Shown: positions 42,343-51,664, counted from the first letter of the stretch. The stretch: 64,000 bases of DNA from an uncultured bacterium (GCA_949283255.1 CASDRS010000008.1:1-64000), one strand, 5' to 3'. The notes: generated from the sequence alone by a model not told the origin. Made by a program: numbers and translations.

Positions 42343-43675
42343 AAAACTTGTTGCAGGGTTGTCAATTGTACTTGTTATATTGCTGACTTTTGCGTTAAAT
42401 CTGGTCCCGGATTATTTTTTTGCAAGTGGACTAAAATATTTTAAGGCAGGGAATTATCAAAAAGCTTATGAAAAGTTTTCTATTGCCAGACGGATGTCTC
42501 CTTCAAATAGTGATTATCGCTATTATGTAGTTCAGACTTTAATTCAATTTAAACCTACTGTAAGGATACAGAAAAAGCTGTTTGAATTTGTTGACGACGG
42601 AATAAAAGATAGTGCGAGTGTGGCTGCAGGAATACAGGTGGCTGTTTGGAAGAATAATATAGATCAGCTTTACGGCTCCACTTATATTGAGCAGGCCCCG
42701 ATAAATAGTGATATTATCAGATGGAATCCTAAAACTTTTCCTTTGAAAGTTTATATAGATTTGCAGGATGTTTCTGAAGTTCCTGAATATTATAACACTG
42801 AGGTTCCTCGAGCTTTTGGGCAGTGGCAGGCCTCTTCAGGGTTTTTGTCTTTTAAATTTATAAATTCACCGGATAACGCTGATATAGTTGTAAAATTTGC
42901 ACCGCTACCAAAGAATAATTGCAGTAAGGCTGGGTGTAAGTATGTTGTAGCTCATACTATCCCGACTATAAAGAAAAATATTTTGAAACAAATGACAATT
43001 ACTGTATATGATAGAGATGCTAACGGCAATTATTTCTCAGACAAAGAGCTTTATAATACGGTTTTGCATGAGATAGGTCATGCTTTGGGAATTATGGGGC
43101 ACAGCTATAGTACTGATGATTTGATGTATATGGCAAAAGAAGGTGCGAATAATCCTTTGTTTACGATGTTCAGAAGTGATTTTCAGTATATTTCGGTACA
43201 AGATATTAGTACTTTAAGGCTTTTGTATAATATAGTTCCGACAATAACTAATACACCTATAGATAAAATAGATACGAATAATCTTATATACCCTCCTGTA
43301 ATTTTGGGCACAACTAAAAATATGAGTTTACAAAAAATTAAAGAAGCTGAAAATTATATTGCTCAGGCTCCTAATATTCCAAACGGATATATTGATCTTG
43401 CAATTGCTTATGATGAACTTGGCAAGTTTGAAGATGCTCTCTCAGCTCTTCAGAAAGCATTTAATCTTTCAAGGTCTGATACTGATAAGTATATAGTTTT
43501 ATATAATATTGCTGCTATGTATTTGAATAACAATAAGCCTGATACAGCTTTAGGTTATGCATTACAAGCACAAAATATTAGTGATACTGATGAAATTGCA
43601 GATTTAATCAGTAACATTCAACATTCTATTGAAACTAAGACTTCACCGTTTAAGGGTAATAAGTTACTTAAATAG
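42329..43675 (+). CDS. Membrane-anchored matrixin-like zinc metalloprotease with TPRs
   Basis: The 448-residue product is taken from GTG 42329, with AAGGA about 10 nt upstream; other starts overlap scpB more. An N-terminal hydrophobic segment (about 7-27) anchors or exports it. A TPR-like unit (YFKAGNYQKAYEKFSIARRM) is followed by a protease domain. That domain carries HEIGHALGIMGHS (about 250) with a DLMYM Met-turn, as in M10A matrixins. Two C-terminal TPR units end the protein. It likely acts outside the cytoplasmic membrane, so its link to the condensin operon is probably only transcriptional. The substrate is unknown. Confidence 0.85.
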   Translation: MLTIKKLVAGLSIVLVILLTFALNLVPDYFFASGLKYFKAGNYQKAYEKFSIARRMSPSNSDYRYYVVQTLIQFKPTVRIQKKLFEFVDDGIKDSASVAAGIQVAVWKNNIDQLYGSTYIEQAPINSDIIRWNPKTFPLKVYIDLQDVSEVPEYYNTEVPRAFGQWQASSGFLSFKFINSPDNADIVVKFAPLPKNNCSKAGCKYVVAHTIPTIKKNILKQMTITVYDRDANGNYFSDKELYNTVLHEIGHALGIMGHSYSTDDLMYMAKEGANNPLFTMFRSDFQYISVQDISTLRLLYNIVPTITNTPIDKIDTNNLIYPPVILGTTKNMSLQKIKEAENYIAQAPNIPNGYIDLAIAYDELGKFEDALSALQKAFNLSRSDTDKYIVLYNIAAMYLNNNKPDTALGYALQAQNISDTDEIADLISNIQHSIETKTSPFKGNKLLK

Positions 43676-44404
43676 TTCATACATTGTAATTGCACAAGAA
43701 ATGCTCAAATTTAATGATTCAACTTTTTCACTCATTTCTATTTTGACTGAATCTGTTGCGTAATTGATTAAGTCTTCACTTAATCCGTCAGCTTCTGAAC
43801 CAAACATTATAAGCAATTTGTCTTTTGGCTTAAATTCTTTAAGCAGCGTTTTAGCTCTTGGTAGTGTTGCTATGCGTTGCCAAGAATTAAATTCTCCGTC
43901 AAGTTTATTTAATTGTACAACCGGAATTTTCCATAAGTTGCCAACTGCAGAGCGAACACATTTTGGATTGTACAAATCGGCACAATCTCCGTATAAAATT
44001 ACCCCGTCTGCTCCAAAAGCCACGGCAGAACGCAGAATAGTTCCGAGATTGCCAAGATCTCTTATATTTTCCAATAAAATAAGTCTTTTGGCGTTACGAA
44101 GTTCTTTGATTGAAAAATGCTTTTGTAATCCGACACCAACTGCTTCTGGGGCTGAGTCTGTTGTTGAAACTTTGCTCAAAACTGCTTCTGTTGTCGGGAT
44201 TGCTCTATCATTTAGAAAGCTGTATTTATTTACTTTGTTTTTTTCGACAAAGGCATATTTTAATTCAATACCTGCATCGAAGGCTTCTTTTATAGCTTTA
44301 TAGCCTTCTAATAAAAACAAATTGGTGTTATCTCTGTATTTTTTTTGTTGAAGTTTATGTGTCTCTTTTACAAGTTGGTTGTTTACTGATGTAATCTCTT
44401 CCAT
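43664..44404 (-). CDS. TrmH/SpoU-family RNA 2'-O-methyltransferase
   Basis: The 246-residue product has an N-terminal substrate-binding region. The SPOUT knot motifs are visible: LILLENIRDLGNLGTILRSAVAFGAD (about 109-134), VRSAVGNLWKIPVV and the C-terminal VKIEMSEKVESLNLSISCAITMYEL (about 219-243). It methylates a ribose in rRNA or tRNA; which one is not clear. Its 3' end overlaps the convergent protease gene by 12 nt. It is 1 nt from pepP, so the two are co-transcribed. Confidence 0.9.
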   Translation of the reverse strand: MEEITSVNNQLVKETHKLQQKKYRDNTNLFLLEGYKAIKEAFDAGIELKYAFVEKNKVNKYSFLNDRAIPTTEAVLSKVSTTDSAPEAVGVGLQKHFSIKELRNAKRLILLENIRDLGNLGTILRSAVAFGADGVILYGDCADLYNPKCVRSAVGNLWKIPVVQLNKLDGEFNSWQRIATLPRAKTLLKEFKPKDKLLIMFGSEADGLSEDLINYATDSVKIEMSEKVESLNLSISCAITMYELFK

Positions 44405-45951
44405 TAAATTACCTCAAATTCTTCAAGCCAGATTTTTTCTTGCTCACTGAGCAGTGAAAAATCTATCAGCTTCTTTTCATAATTCATGTGTACAAACGAG
44501 TGAATCTTTCCATCTTTTTTGTAACAAGAATTTTCTAATCTTACTCCAAAATGCTCCTGATTGTATAATCCAGGTTCTATTGTAAAGCACATGTTTTCTT
44601 CAATAGGAACTTTTGCAATTTCTCCGCAGCTAAGATTTGGCGGGTATTCGTGAACACTTATCCCGATACCGTGGCCCAGTCCGTGATTAAATACAAATCC
44701 TTCAATTGGGTTTTTGGCAAAAATCTTTCTGGCATTATCATCAATTTCAAAACCGTTTGTTGGAACAGCGTGAAATGAATTTAAAAATACCTTTAGAACA
44801 GTTGTATAAACTTTTTTCTGTAAAGCATTTGGTGTTCCTTTTACAAACACTCTTGTAATATCTGTTGCGAGCCCGCCTTCGTAATATCCGCCGCAATCAA
44901 TTAATACAAGACTGCCGTCTTTGATAATTTCTTCTTTTGAACATTTTGAGTAATGAGCAAGAGCGGAATTTTGGTCTTTTGCAACAATTGACTTGAAACT
45001 AAGTCCTATTGCACCGTATTTTATAAATTCTTCTTCAAGCCTTTGAGCAATGTCAGCTTCTGAAATGTTGTCTGTATTTTCGATATAATCTCTTGTCGCT
45101 TTGAGTGCAAGGTCTGTTTTCTTGAAAGCTTCTATGTAATGATTAATTTCAGCTTCTGTTTTTATTGCTTTCATTTGCATAACAGGGCTTTTGTCAAAAT
45201 AAGCAGCTTTTGAGCCAACAAGTAGAAAATCTCTGCCATTTATAGTGGATTTGTCTATGTAAATTTTTCCTTCTATAGCGGCTATTGTTTTTTTATATGC
45301 TTCAAAGTCTTCTTTAGCAAAAAGTTGAGCATCTGTTTGTGTGATTATTGCGCGTTTTGATATTTTACTTGAGTATGGTGTTGTATAATTTCTAAGGTTA
45401 AAAATATAAGAAACTTCTTCAAGATTACTTATCAAAATTGCATCTTTTTCTCCAAATTTTGAGCGGAGCATTTTGATTTTTTCATCTGAAGATTTGCCTG
45501 CAAGTTTTTCATCTACGGCAGTATCCGGAGTTTCTTTGGTAATTGCTCCTTTTTCTATCGGATCTGTGTCCAAAAGCTTAAGTTGAAAATGCTTTTCCAG
45601 TGCCTCGATTTGTTTTTGAGAGTTCTTTGCTGAAACAACTCCTAACGTTGAATCTTTAGGTAAAAGTTCACATATCTTTTTCAGCTGAGTTTCGCCAGTT
45701 TGCAGTTTAACAACGGTTACCATATCGTGGTTAACCTCGTTATCAGCTTGTATATGATATCTTCCATCTACAAACAGATAAATTTTATCGACAGTAACAA
45801 CGGCATCTCCGGTAGAGCCTGAAAATCCTGTCAATGTGTATCTTGAATTTTCTTCCAATCGGTTATACTCCACCAAAAATTCATTGGTGGAGTTTACCAA
45901 TAATGCATCAAGTTTGTTATTTTTTAAAAATTTACGAATATTTTCAATCAT
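44404..45951 (-). CDS. pepP: Aminopeptidase P-family metallopeptidase (M24)
   Basis: The 515-residue product cleaves N-terminal residues before proline. ATG 45951 overlaps the parvulin stop (TAATG) and is preferred; an in-frame ATG at 45984 lies further inside that gene. Two creatinase-like N-terminal domains precede the M24 pita-bread domain. The metal ligands are visible in VLIDCGGYYEGGLATDITRVF, FNHGLGHGIGISVHEYP and ENMCFTIEPGLY, followed by FGVRLENSC. It resembles the long, bi-domain XPNPEP1-like group. Confidence 0.92.
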   Translation of the reverse strand: MIENIRKFLKNNKLDALLVNSTNEFLVEYNRLEENSRYTLTGFSGSTGDAVVTVDKIYLFVDGRYHIQADNEVNHDMVTVVKLQTGETQLKKICELLPKDSTLGVVSAKNSQKQIEALEKHFQLKLLDTDPIEKGAITKETPDTAVDEKLAGKSSDEKIKMLRSKFGEKDAILISNLEEVSYIFNLRNYTTPYSSKISKRAIITQTDAQLFAKEDFEAYKKTIAAIEGKIYIDKSTINGRDFLLVGSKAAYFDKSPVMQMKAIKTEAEINHYIEAFKKTDLALKATRDYIENTDNISEADIAQRLEEEFIKYGAIGLSFKSIVAKDQNSALAHYSKCSKEEIIKDGSLVLIDCGGYYEGGLATDITRVFVKGTPNALQKKVYTTVLKVFLNSFHAVPTNGFEIDDNARKIFAKNPIEGFVFNHGLGHGIGISVHEYPPNLSCGEIAKVPIEENMCFTIEPGLYNQEHFGVRLENSCYKKDGKIHSFVHMNYEKKLIDFSLLSEQEKIWLEEFEVI

Positions 45952-46232
45952 TAATTTTTGCCTGTTAATAGTATTAAGTGCCATCCGAATTGTGTCTCAA
46001 CCGGTTCTGATAATTCTCCGACTTCAAGTGCGAATGCTGCATCTTCAAAAGGTTTTACCATCATGCCTTTTGAAAAGAAGCCTAAATCCCCGCCTGCAGC
46101 ACCTGATGGGCATAGTGAATATTCTGCTGCCGCATCAGCAAAATCTTTGCCCGCTTTAATTTCATCATATAATTTTTTAGCTTCCTCTTCTGTTTTTACG
46201 AGAATATGGCTTGCTCTAACTTCTGTAGTCAT
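45951..46232 (-). CDS. Parvulin-type peptidyl-prolyl isomerase
   Basis: The 93-residue single-domain parvulin begins with [26 protein letters not shown] and has [13 protein letters not shown], then [12 protein letters not shown]. These are the conserved PpiC motifs, including both active-site His. There is no signal peptide, so it is cytoplasmic. AAGGAGT precedes the ATG and a TATAAT box lies about 30 nt upstream. It heads the operon with pepP and the methyltransferase. Confidence 0.93.
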   Translation of the reverse strand: MTTEVRASHILVKTEEEAKKLYDEIKAGKDFADAAAEYSLCPSGAAGGDLGFFSKGMMVKPFEDAAFALEVGELSEPVETQFGWHLILLTGKN

Positions 46233-46333
46233 TTGTTTACTCCTTACTTAACTTTTTACTTCCAAATTATACCATGCAAAGTAAAAATAATTCAAAACAC
46301 GTATCGTTTTTTATAAAGATTGACACAGGATAA

Positions 46334-46364
46334 CAAAAAACCTTGCTCATGGAGGTGAACAAGG
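46334..46364 (-). terminator. Terminator of the small RNA candidate
   Basis: Read on the minus strand, a 9-bp stem with one G-U pair (46356-46364 with 46341-46349) is followed by six T. Confidence 0.8.
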
Positions 46365-46498
46365 CGATATATCAAACGTGAAAACCATTAAGAAGATTTG
46401 TGCTTTTTAAGAGCAAGCTCACCATATTTTCAACCAAACCCGCTCTAAGAAAAATCTTGTCGCAACCCCGAAAAAAGTGCTTGGATATGATAAGCTTG
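46335..46498 (-). ncRNA. Probable structured small RNA (6S-like?)
   Basis: A promoter-like GTGAAA-17-TATATT (46506-46534, minus) and a strong terminator (46334-46364) bracket ~164 nt without a reading frame. The middle can fold into a long hairpin pairing AAGATTT with AAATCTT and AGAGC with GCTCT. A GGTGAGC-N2-GCTC segment recalls the 6S RNA region of other bacteria. The RNA call is moderate; the 6S identity is only a suggestion. It is not tmRNA, SRP RNA or RNase P RNA by their usual signatures. Confidence 0.5.
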
Positions 46499-46505
46499 TA
46501 TATAT

Positions 46506-46534
46506 AATATAACCTTTTTTTGCGCTATTTTCAC
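46506..46534 (-). promoter_or_regulatory. Promoter of the small RNA candidate
   Basis: Minus strand: GTGAAA (46529-46534), a 17-bp spacer, TATATT (46506-46511). The -35 matches 4 of 6. Confidence 0.45.
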
Positions 46535-46674
46535 CACTCTTGAGGATGGATTTTACACTTTTTTTACTAATTCTTTAGGGTTAATTTTTTTTATAAAATC
46601 AGGCATCTTACTTGACTATGAATTATCTTCTTAGTATTCTGTTATATGCAGATGCTTTAGGGGAGTGTGCATTA

Positions 46675-48066
46675 ATGGAAGAAAAGAATAATGTTGTGAA
46701 AAAGTTTACGACAGCAAATTTTTTAAATTTTTGTTTAGGCTTTTTTGGATTACAGTTTGCTTGGCAGATGAGAATAATTCTCTCTGGGCCCGTTACAGAG
46801 GGGCTTGGTGCTTCTCCGTTTTTATATGGATTGATATGGCTAGCCGGACCTTTTACAGGGATGGTTGTTCAGCCTCTTGTCGGTGCAATGAGTGACAAAA
46901 CTAAATCACCTTTCGGGCGTAGAAGGCCGTATTTGTTATCGGGTGCTGTTATTGCATCTCTTGCCTTATTAGTTTTTCCTAATTCAGCATCTGTTGCGAA
47001 TTGGTTGCATGGAATTACTGGTTTAAATCTGCCTGCGTGGACGGCTCTTTTGATTGCTGCGATTATGATTTGGATAATTGATGCTTGCATTAATATTGCT
47101 CAAGGTCCTTATAGAGCTTTAATTCCTGATGTGGTTCCTCAAGAACAGCATTCTTTGGCTAATTCTTATCTTAGTCTTGCTATTGGGTTAGGTTCTGTTG
47201 TTGCAGCTGCTACTGCTCCGTTTTTGAAGTGGGCGTTTGATTATCAAATGTCTATTCCGGCTCAGTTTATTATGGCTGCTCTTGCTTTTACTTTGGGTAT
47301 GTTATGGACTTGTATTACAATTCAAGAAAAATCTTCTACTCAGGTTGAGAGTAGTGGCGAAGAAAATTCTGATGAATCCGCACAAAAAGTATCTTTCTGG
47401 CAGTCTCTAAAAGAATTTTTTGAGTTGTCTCCTGAGGTTGGTAAAATCTGCGTTATGCAGTTCTTTACTTGGATTGGTACTATGTGTATGATGATTTTCT
47501 TTACGCAGTATGCAGTTCATACAGTGTTTGGTGTTCCTGATTTGACTACTGTTGACGGTATCAGTGCAAAATTATACGAGAACGCTACACTTAACGGTAC
47601 AAATTTTTCATCAGTTTGTTTTGCAATATTTAATTTGGTTTGTTTCCTTGTTGCAATTCCAATCGGAATTTTGTCAGCAAAATTCGGTAACAAAAAGGTT
47701 CATATTATTTCCATAATTTCTATGGTATTTGCATACTTAGGTATGGCTTTTTCTCATAACCTTTATGTAGTTGCTGGTTTGATGGGGCTTGCAGGTATTG
47801 GTTGGGCAAGTATTTGTGCTTTGCCTTTTGCAATGTTGTCTCAATATATCAAGCCTGGGACTGAAGGTTCTGTGATGGGTATTTTTAATATTTTCATTGC
47901 GGGCCCGCAGGTATTTGTTTGTACTGTTGTTGCTTGGATTATTTCAAAGTGCTCATTTCCTGTTGGTGAAGGGCTAGTTAATTACCATTGGGAATATACT
48001 TTCTTGATTGGTGCACTTTGTCTTATTCTAGCTGCGCTTGTCGCTAAGTCCGTAAAGGAGAAATAA
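46675..48066 (+). CDS. MFS sugar transporter, SLC45-like
   Basis: The 463-residue integral membrane protein starts at ATG 46675 after GGGGAG. About 12 hydrophobic segments are visible. The SLC45/glycoside-symporter signature is near the start (LIWLAGPFTGMVVQPLVGAMSDKTKSPFGRRRPYLLSG). It is predicted to import a disaccharide or related sugar with protons or cations; the exact substrate is unknown. It is followed 3 nt later by the radical-SAM gene, with which it may be co-transcribed. Confidence 0.88.
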   Translation: MEEKNNVVKKFTTANFLNFCLGFFGLQFAWQMRIILSGPVTEGLGASPFLYGLIWLAGPFTGMVVQPLVGAMSDKTKSPFGRRRPYLLSGAVIASLALLVFPNSASVANWLHGITGLNLPAWTALLIAAIMIWIIDACINIAQGPYRALIPDVVPQEQHSLANSYLSLAIGLGSVVAAATAPFLKWAFDYQMSIPAQFIMAALAFTLGMLWTCITIQEKSSTQVESSGEENSDESAQKVSFWQSLKEFFELSPEVGKICVMQFFTWIGTMCMMIFFTQYAVHTVFGVPDLTTVDGISAKLYENATLNGTNFSSVCFAIFNLVCFLVAIPIGILSAKFGNKKVHIISIISMVFAYLGMAFSHNLYVVAGLMGLAGIGWASICALPFAMLSQYIKPGTEGSVMGIFNIFIAGPQVFVCTVVAWIISKCSFPVGEGLVNYHWEYTFLIGALCLILAALVAKSVKEK

Positions 48067-48069
48067 GGT

Positions 48070-49497
48070 ATGGACGAAAACAAAACTAGTAATGCTGAAG
48101 AAAGAAAAAAAAGAATTTTATTGATTTATCCCCCTTCTCCTGTTTTAAATAGAGAAGACAGATGTCAGCAGCCAACTAAGGAACTTTTGGTTATTCCGCC
48201 TCTACCTCCTACGGATTTGCTTTATCTTGCGGCTGTTGCCGAGGAATGTTCTTATGAAGCTAAAATCGTTGATTACAGTCAAGGTGGAGATTTTGAGGCT
48301 GATTTAAGAGAATTTAAGCCTGATTATTTGGTAGTTAATGTTGCTACTCCTACTTTCAAGAGTGATATTAATGCGTTCACCATTGCAAAAGAAATTTGTC
48401 CTGATATTGTTACTATCGGTAAAGGTGCAGCGTTTTTGACTGTAGCTTTTGAGGTTATGTATTTTGCTAAGGATCTTGATTTAATTATCTATGGCGAACC
48501 TGAAGAAACTTTAAAAGAAATTTTGGAAGGGAAAAAATACAGTGATATTCTCGGTATTTATTACAGGGATGATTTAAGAGTTAAGTTTACAGGAGCAAGA
48601 CCTTTTATTGAGGATTTGGATTCTTTGCCTTTTCCTGCAAGGCACCTTGTTGATAACAGCATTTACAGAAGACCGGATACCGGTGAAGTTCAGGGGGTTA
48701 TTAAAGTTTCCAGAGGGTGTCCTTTCCATTGCTTTTTCTGTCTTGCAACTCCTGTATCCGGTGCAAAAGTTAGAAAGCGTTCTCCACAAAATATTGTTGA
48801 TGAAATTAAAGAGTGCGTAGAGTTGTATAAAATTAAAAATTTCGTATTTTGGTCTGATATCTTTAATATAGATAAAGAATGGGTAATGGATCTTTGTCAA
48901 CATATTATAGATAGCGGGTTAGATATTACTTGGTCTGCTAATACGAGAGCTGATACTGCTGATGAAGAAATGGCCGAGATGATGTATAAGGCTGGTTGTA
49001 GACTCGTTAGTATAGGTGTAGAAAGCGGTTCTCAAGAGATGCTTAATCATATTGGAAAGAAAATTACGCTTGACGATGTCAGATTAACAGTCAGATTATT
49101 TAAAAAATTTGGTATAAAAATATATAATTATTTTGTAATAGGGTTGCCTTGGGAGACTGAGGAGACTGTTGAGGATACGATTGACTTTGCTATTGAATTG
49201 GATAGTGATTTTATAAGTTTTTATACCGCGACACCGCTTCCGGGGACGAAGTTTTATGATTATGCTAAGGAGCATAATTTGATTAATGCGGATACTTCTT
49301 TCAAGAGTGCTTATTATTATCCTTCTGTTAATGCTCATAGCTTGACTAAGGAGCAGATATTTAAACTTCACAAACGTGCGATTAGAAAATTCTATCTTCG
49401 TCCTGAATATATTTTTAGAACTCTTTTGAAGATTAAATCATTTAAGGAGTTTAAAAATTATTTTGCAGCAGGTTTAAATTTATTGTTCAGAAGATAG
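48070..49497 (+). CDS. B12-binding-domain radical-SAM protein
   Basis: The 475-residue product has an N-terminal cobalamin-binding-like Rossmann domain (about 15-150, LLIYPPSPVLNRED, PPTDLLYLAAVAEE). The radical-SAM domain carries the CxxxCxxC motif in VSRGCPFHCFFCLATPVSG (Cys at about 219, 223 and 226). A C-terminal region follows. The family includes methylases and ring-forming enzymes of lipid and hopanoid pathways. No partner gene points to the substrate. Confidence 0.9.
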   Translation: MDENKTSNAEERKKRILLIYPPSPVLNREDRCQQPTKELLVIPPLPPTDLLYLAAVAEECSYEAKIVDYSQGGDFEADLREFKPDYLVVNVATPTFKSDINAFTIAKEICPDIVTIGKGAAFLTVAFEVMYFAKDLDLIIYGEPEETLKEILEGKKYSDILGIYYRDDLRVKFTGARPFIEDLDSLPFPARHLVDNSIYRRPDTGEVQGVIKVSRGCPFHCFFCLATPVSGAKVRKRSPQNIVDEIKECVELYKIKNFVFWSDIFNIDKEWVMDLCQHIIDSGLDITWSANTRADTADEEMAEMMYKAGCRLVSIGVESGSQEMLNHIGKKITLDDVRLTVRLFKKFGIKIYNYFVIGLPWETEETVEDTIDFAIELDSDFISFYTATPLPGTKFYDYAKEHNLINADTSFKSAYYYPSVNAHSLTKEQIFKLHKRAIRKFYLRPEYIFRTLLKIKSFKEFKNYFAAGLNLLFRR

Positions 49498-49550
49498 CGC
49501 TGAAAGTGCATGTATAAAATAAGAAAAAAATAAGTATGTAGTTCAAAATA

Positions 49551-49588
49551 AAAAAAAGAAGGGCTTTTGTTAGTCCTTCTTTTTTTAT
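49551..49588. terminator. Terminator between convergent genes
   Basis: AGAAGG/CCTTCT arms (49557-49562 with 49575-49580), preceded by seven A and followed by seven T. It can serve both directions. Confidence 0.88.
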
Positions 49589-49594
49589 GAGATT

Positions 49595-50875
49595 TTAATT
49601 TATTTCTTTAATAAATTTATCTACCCATTTTACCAGTTCAGATATCTCGTATGGTTTTGGCAGGTATAAGTCCGCTCCTGCTCTTAAAATGGTTTCTTTA
49701 TCGTGAAATACTGATGTCATTATCAACTTTGTATTTTTATATTTTTCATTTTGTTTGATTTCTCTGCAAGTGGAAATTCCTGAATTATTACCGTTCCCTG
49801 CATCATCTATTATCATTATTGCAGGAATTTCGTTTGTTCCCTCTGATAGTATTTCATATCCTTGAAGCCCAAGTATGGTAGACAGTAATAGTGATAGGGC
49901 TTCGTCAGGTTCTTTGATTAAAATTTTGTTGTTATAAGTGCTTTTGAGTATTGAATTGTCTCCTGATAATTTTGTTCGCTCTATCAAATAATTTGATTTT
50001 TGAGGCATATTTGCAAGGTTGTGAATGTTTATCAAATCCGCAATCAGGTCTTGTGGGTCCTTATAGTTCCTTGTGTTTGCGGTTACGATTCCAATTGTAG
50101 TATGCACAAAGTCAGAGCGTTTGCCGGCTTGTGTTTCTCCTTGCGTTATCATAAACCCTCTTTCAAGATCTTGTGAGGAATAAAATTTTTCAGATACCAT
50201 ATCAAATGCAAAAATCAGGTAATTTGCAATTTTTTCTACTTTTATTTCATCTGTGATTACAAGAAATTCATTATCTGAAATACAGCCAAGATAATCTGCT
50301 TCGCCAAGCGCAGAGGTAATTATCGCAGAATAAGTTTGAGCCAACTTATCAGAGGCAAGTTTTGTGTAGGCCTCTTCATAGTTTTTAAAATTTTCAATGC
50401 TAATCAGCATGCACGCCCAGTTTTTCTTTGTTGAAATTATTCTTTTTATTGCTCTTAAAGAGTAATTTTTATTCGGAAGAAATTTTTTTCTGTCAAGATT
50501 AGATTCAAATTCTCTTCTTAGGTGTGCTTTTACTCGCATTGTAAATTCTTCTGAATTTACAGGTTCACTGATGAAATCGTCAGCTCCGCTTCTTAATACA
50601 TTAAGTTTGTCTTCTAATTCTGCTGATTTTGACAGGGCAATGATTACTGGTCGCATATTGTATGTAAGTCCTCGAATTTTTTTGCAAAATCCTGCCAAGT
50701 CTCCGTCTATACTGTCTGATATTATAATTAAATCAGGCTCCTTATCCTTGATATATTTAATTGCAGAAAGCAAGTCTTTAGTTATAATTACTAAAGAATA
50801 TTTGTTTTCCAGTAATTTTTTATATTTTACCGAAAGTTCGCGGCGCTTATCTATAATCAGTGTTACTGTTTGCAT
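49595..50875 (-). CDS. Response regulator with REC, degenerate GGDEF-like and second REC domains
   Basis: The 426-residue product has an N-terminal receiver (about 1-118; the acceptor Asp lies in DLIIISDSIDG, but the usual conserved Lys-Pro is replaced by EP in DFISEPV). A central ~170-residue region has the fold and spacing of a GGDEF domain, but its signature is SDNEF, so no cyclase activity is expected. The C-terminal receiver has DD and YLPKPYE intact. It overlaps the upstream kinase gene by 13 nt. Output is likely by protein binding. Confidence 0.78.
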   Translation of the reverse strand: MQTVTLIIDKRRELSVKYKKLLENKYSLVIITKDLLSAIKYIKDKEPDLIIISDSIDGDLAGFCKKIRGLTYNMRPVIIALSKSAELEDKLNVLRSGADDFISEPVNSEEFTMRVKAHLRREFESNLDRKKFLPNKNYSLRAIKRIISTKKNWACMLISIENFKNYEEAYTKLASDKLAQTYSAIITSALGEADYLGCISDNEFLVITDEIKVEKIANYLIFAFDMVSEKFYSSQDLERGFMITQGETQAGKRSDFVHTTIGIVTANTRNYKDPQDLIADLINIHNLANMPQKSNYLIERTKLSGDNSILKSTYNNKILIKEPDEALSLLLSTILGLQGYEILSEGTNEIPAIMIIDDAGNGNNSGISTCREIKQNEKYKNTKLIMTSVFHDKETILRAGADLYLPKPYEISELVKWVDKFIKEIN

Positions 50876-51603
50876 TTCACCTCCGCTTGCAGTTCGATGC
50901 TGTATACAGGAAATTTTACTTCAAATGTTGTTGAAGATTTTTCCTGTGAGATCTTTTCAGATTTGACTGATATTTGACCATGCATTTTTTCTACAATACT
51001 TTTTGTTATGTAAAGACCTAGCCCGCTTCCTTGAACTTTTCTTGTTAGTGGGTTGTCTATTCTTGAGAATTTATTGAAAATTTGTTCGTAATCCTTTGCC
51101 TCTATCCCAACACCTTCGTCTGTTATTTTTATGGATACATACTCGCAGTTTTCACAAAATCCGCTTGTAATGTGTATTATTGTGTTATCATACGAGTATT
51201 TTGCCGCATTTTCTATTAAGTTCATCATAACTTGTTGGAATTTGTCTCTATCAACAAAAATCGTTGGGGTTTTGGAATCTATTTTTATTTCAAATTCTCT
51301 TTTGCTGTATTGATTTTTTACAATTTGTACTACACTTGATATAATTGGTTTGATATCTGTTTCTTTGTATACAAGGGTTTCTTTTGAGGTATGGAGTCTT
51401 GTGACAGACAACATATTTTCAACAAGTGATATTAATCTGTTCGATTGTTCTTCTATGATTTTTAAAAATTTTTTTTTGCTTTCATCATCCAGCTTGTCCC
51501 ACGAGGAAAGCATAGTTTGCGAAAACCCTCTTATTGAAGTTAGAGGTGTGCGCAGCTCGTGGCTTACTGTTGATATAAAGTCTTCATAACTTTGTTCACT
51601 CAT
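50863..51603 (-). CDS. Soluble sensor histidine kinase
   Basis: The 246-residue kinase has no sensor or membrane segment. Residues 1-75 form a HisKA domain with the phospho-His in FISTVSHELRTPLTSIRG. The HATPase domain follows with NLIENAAKYS, DEGVGIE and GSGLGLYITKSIVEKMHG. It is likely cytoplasmic and would sense an intracellular partner. Its promoter is leaderless (51610-51638). The downstream regulator is its natural partner. Confidence 0.9.
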   Translation of the reverse strand: MSEQSYEDFISTVSHELRTPLTSIRGFSQTMLSSWDKLDDESKKKFLKIIEEQSNRLISLVENMLSVTRLHTSKETLVYKETDIKPIISSVVQIVKNQYSKREFEIKIDSKTPTIFVDRDKFQQVMMNLIENAAKYSYDNTIIHITSGFCENCEYVSIKITDEGVGIEAKDYEQIFNKFSRIDNPLTRKVQGSGLGLYITKSIVEKMHGQISVKSEKISQEKSSTTFEVKFPVYSIELQAEVKCKQ

Positions 51604-51609
51604 AGCCTG

Positions 51610-51638
51610 ATTATAACATTAATTTTCCCTTTCCTCAA
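51610..51638 (-). promoter_or_regulatory. Promoter of the histidine kinase gene, leaderless
   Basis: Minus strand: TTGAGG (51633-51638), a 17-bp spacer, TATAAT (51610-51615) with TGT before it, ending 6 nt before the ATG. No ribosome binding site. Confidence 0.8.
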
Positions 51639-51664
51639 GGGATGTTATTTTATGCATAAAAAAA

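Larger units (their letters stand above)
46233..46674. other. 442-base gene-free region holding an RNA gene candidate
   Basis: No protein gene is seen. The region contains the parvulin promoter (minus), the small RNA candidate (46335-46498) with its terminator and promoter, and AT-rich sequence before the transporter gene. The ATG at 46675 is preferred for the transporter because GGGGAG precedes it. Confidence 0.6.

Noticed and set aside
46335-46498. tmRNA, SRP RNA or RNase P RNA
   Set aside because: The usual signatures (tag frame and CCA end, GGAAGC-type loop, GAGGAAAGTCC) are absent, so only a general ncRNA call is kept.
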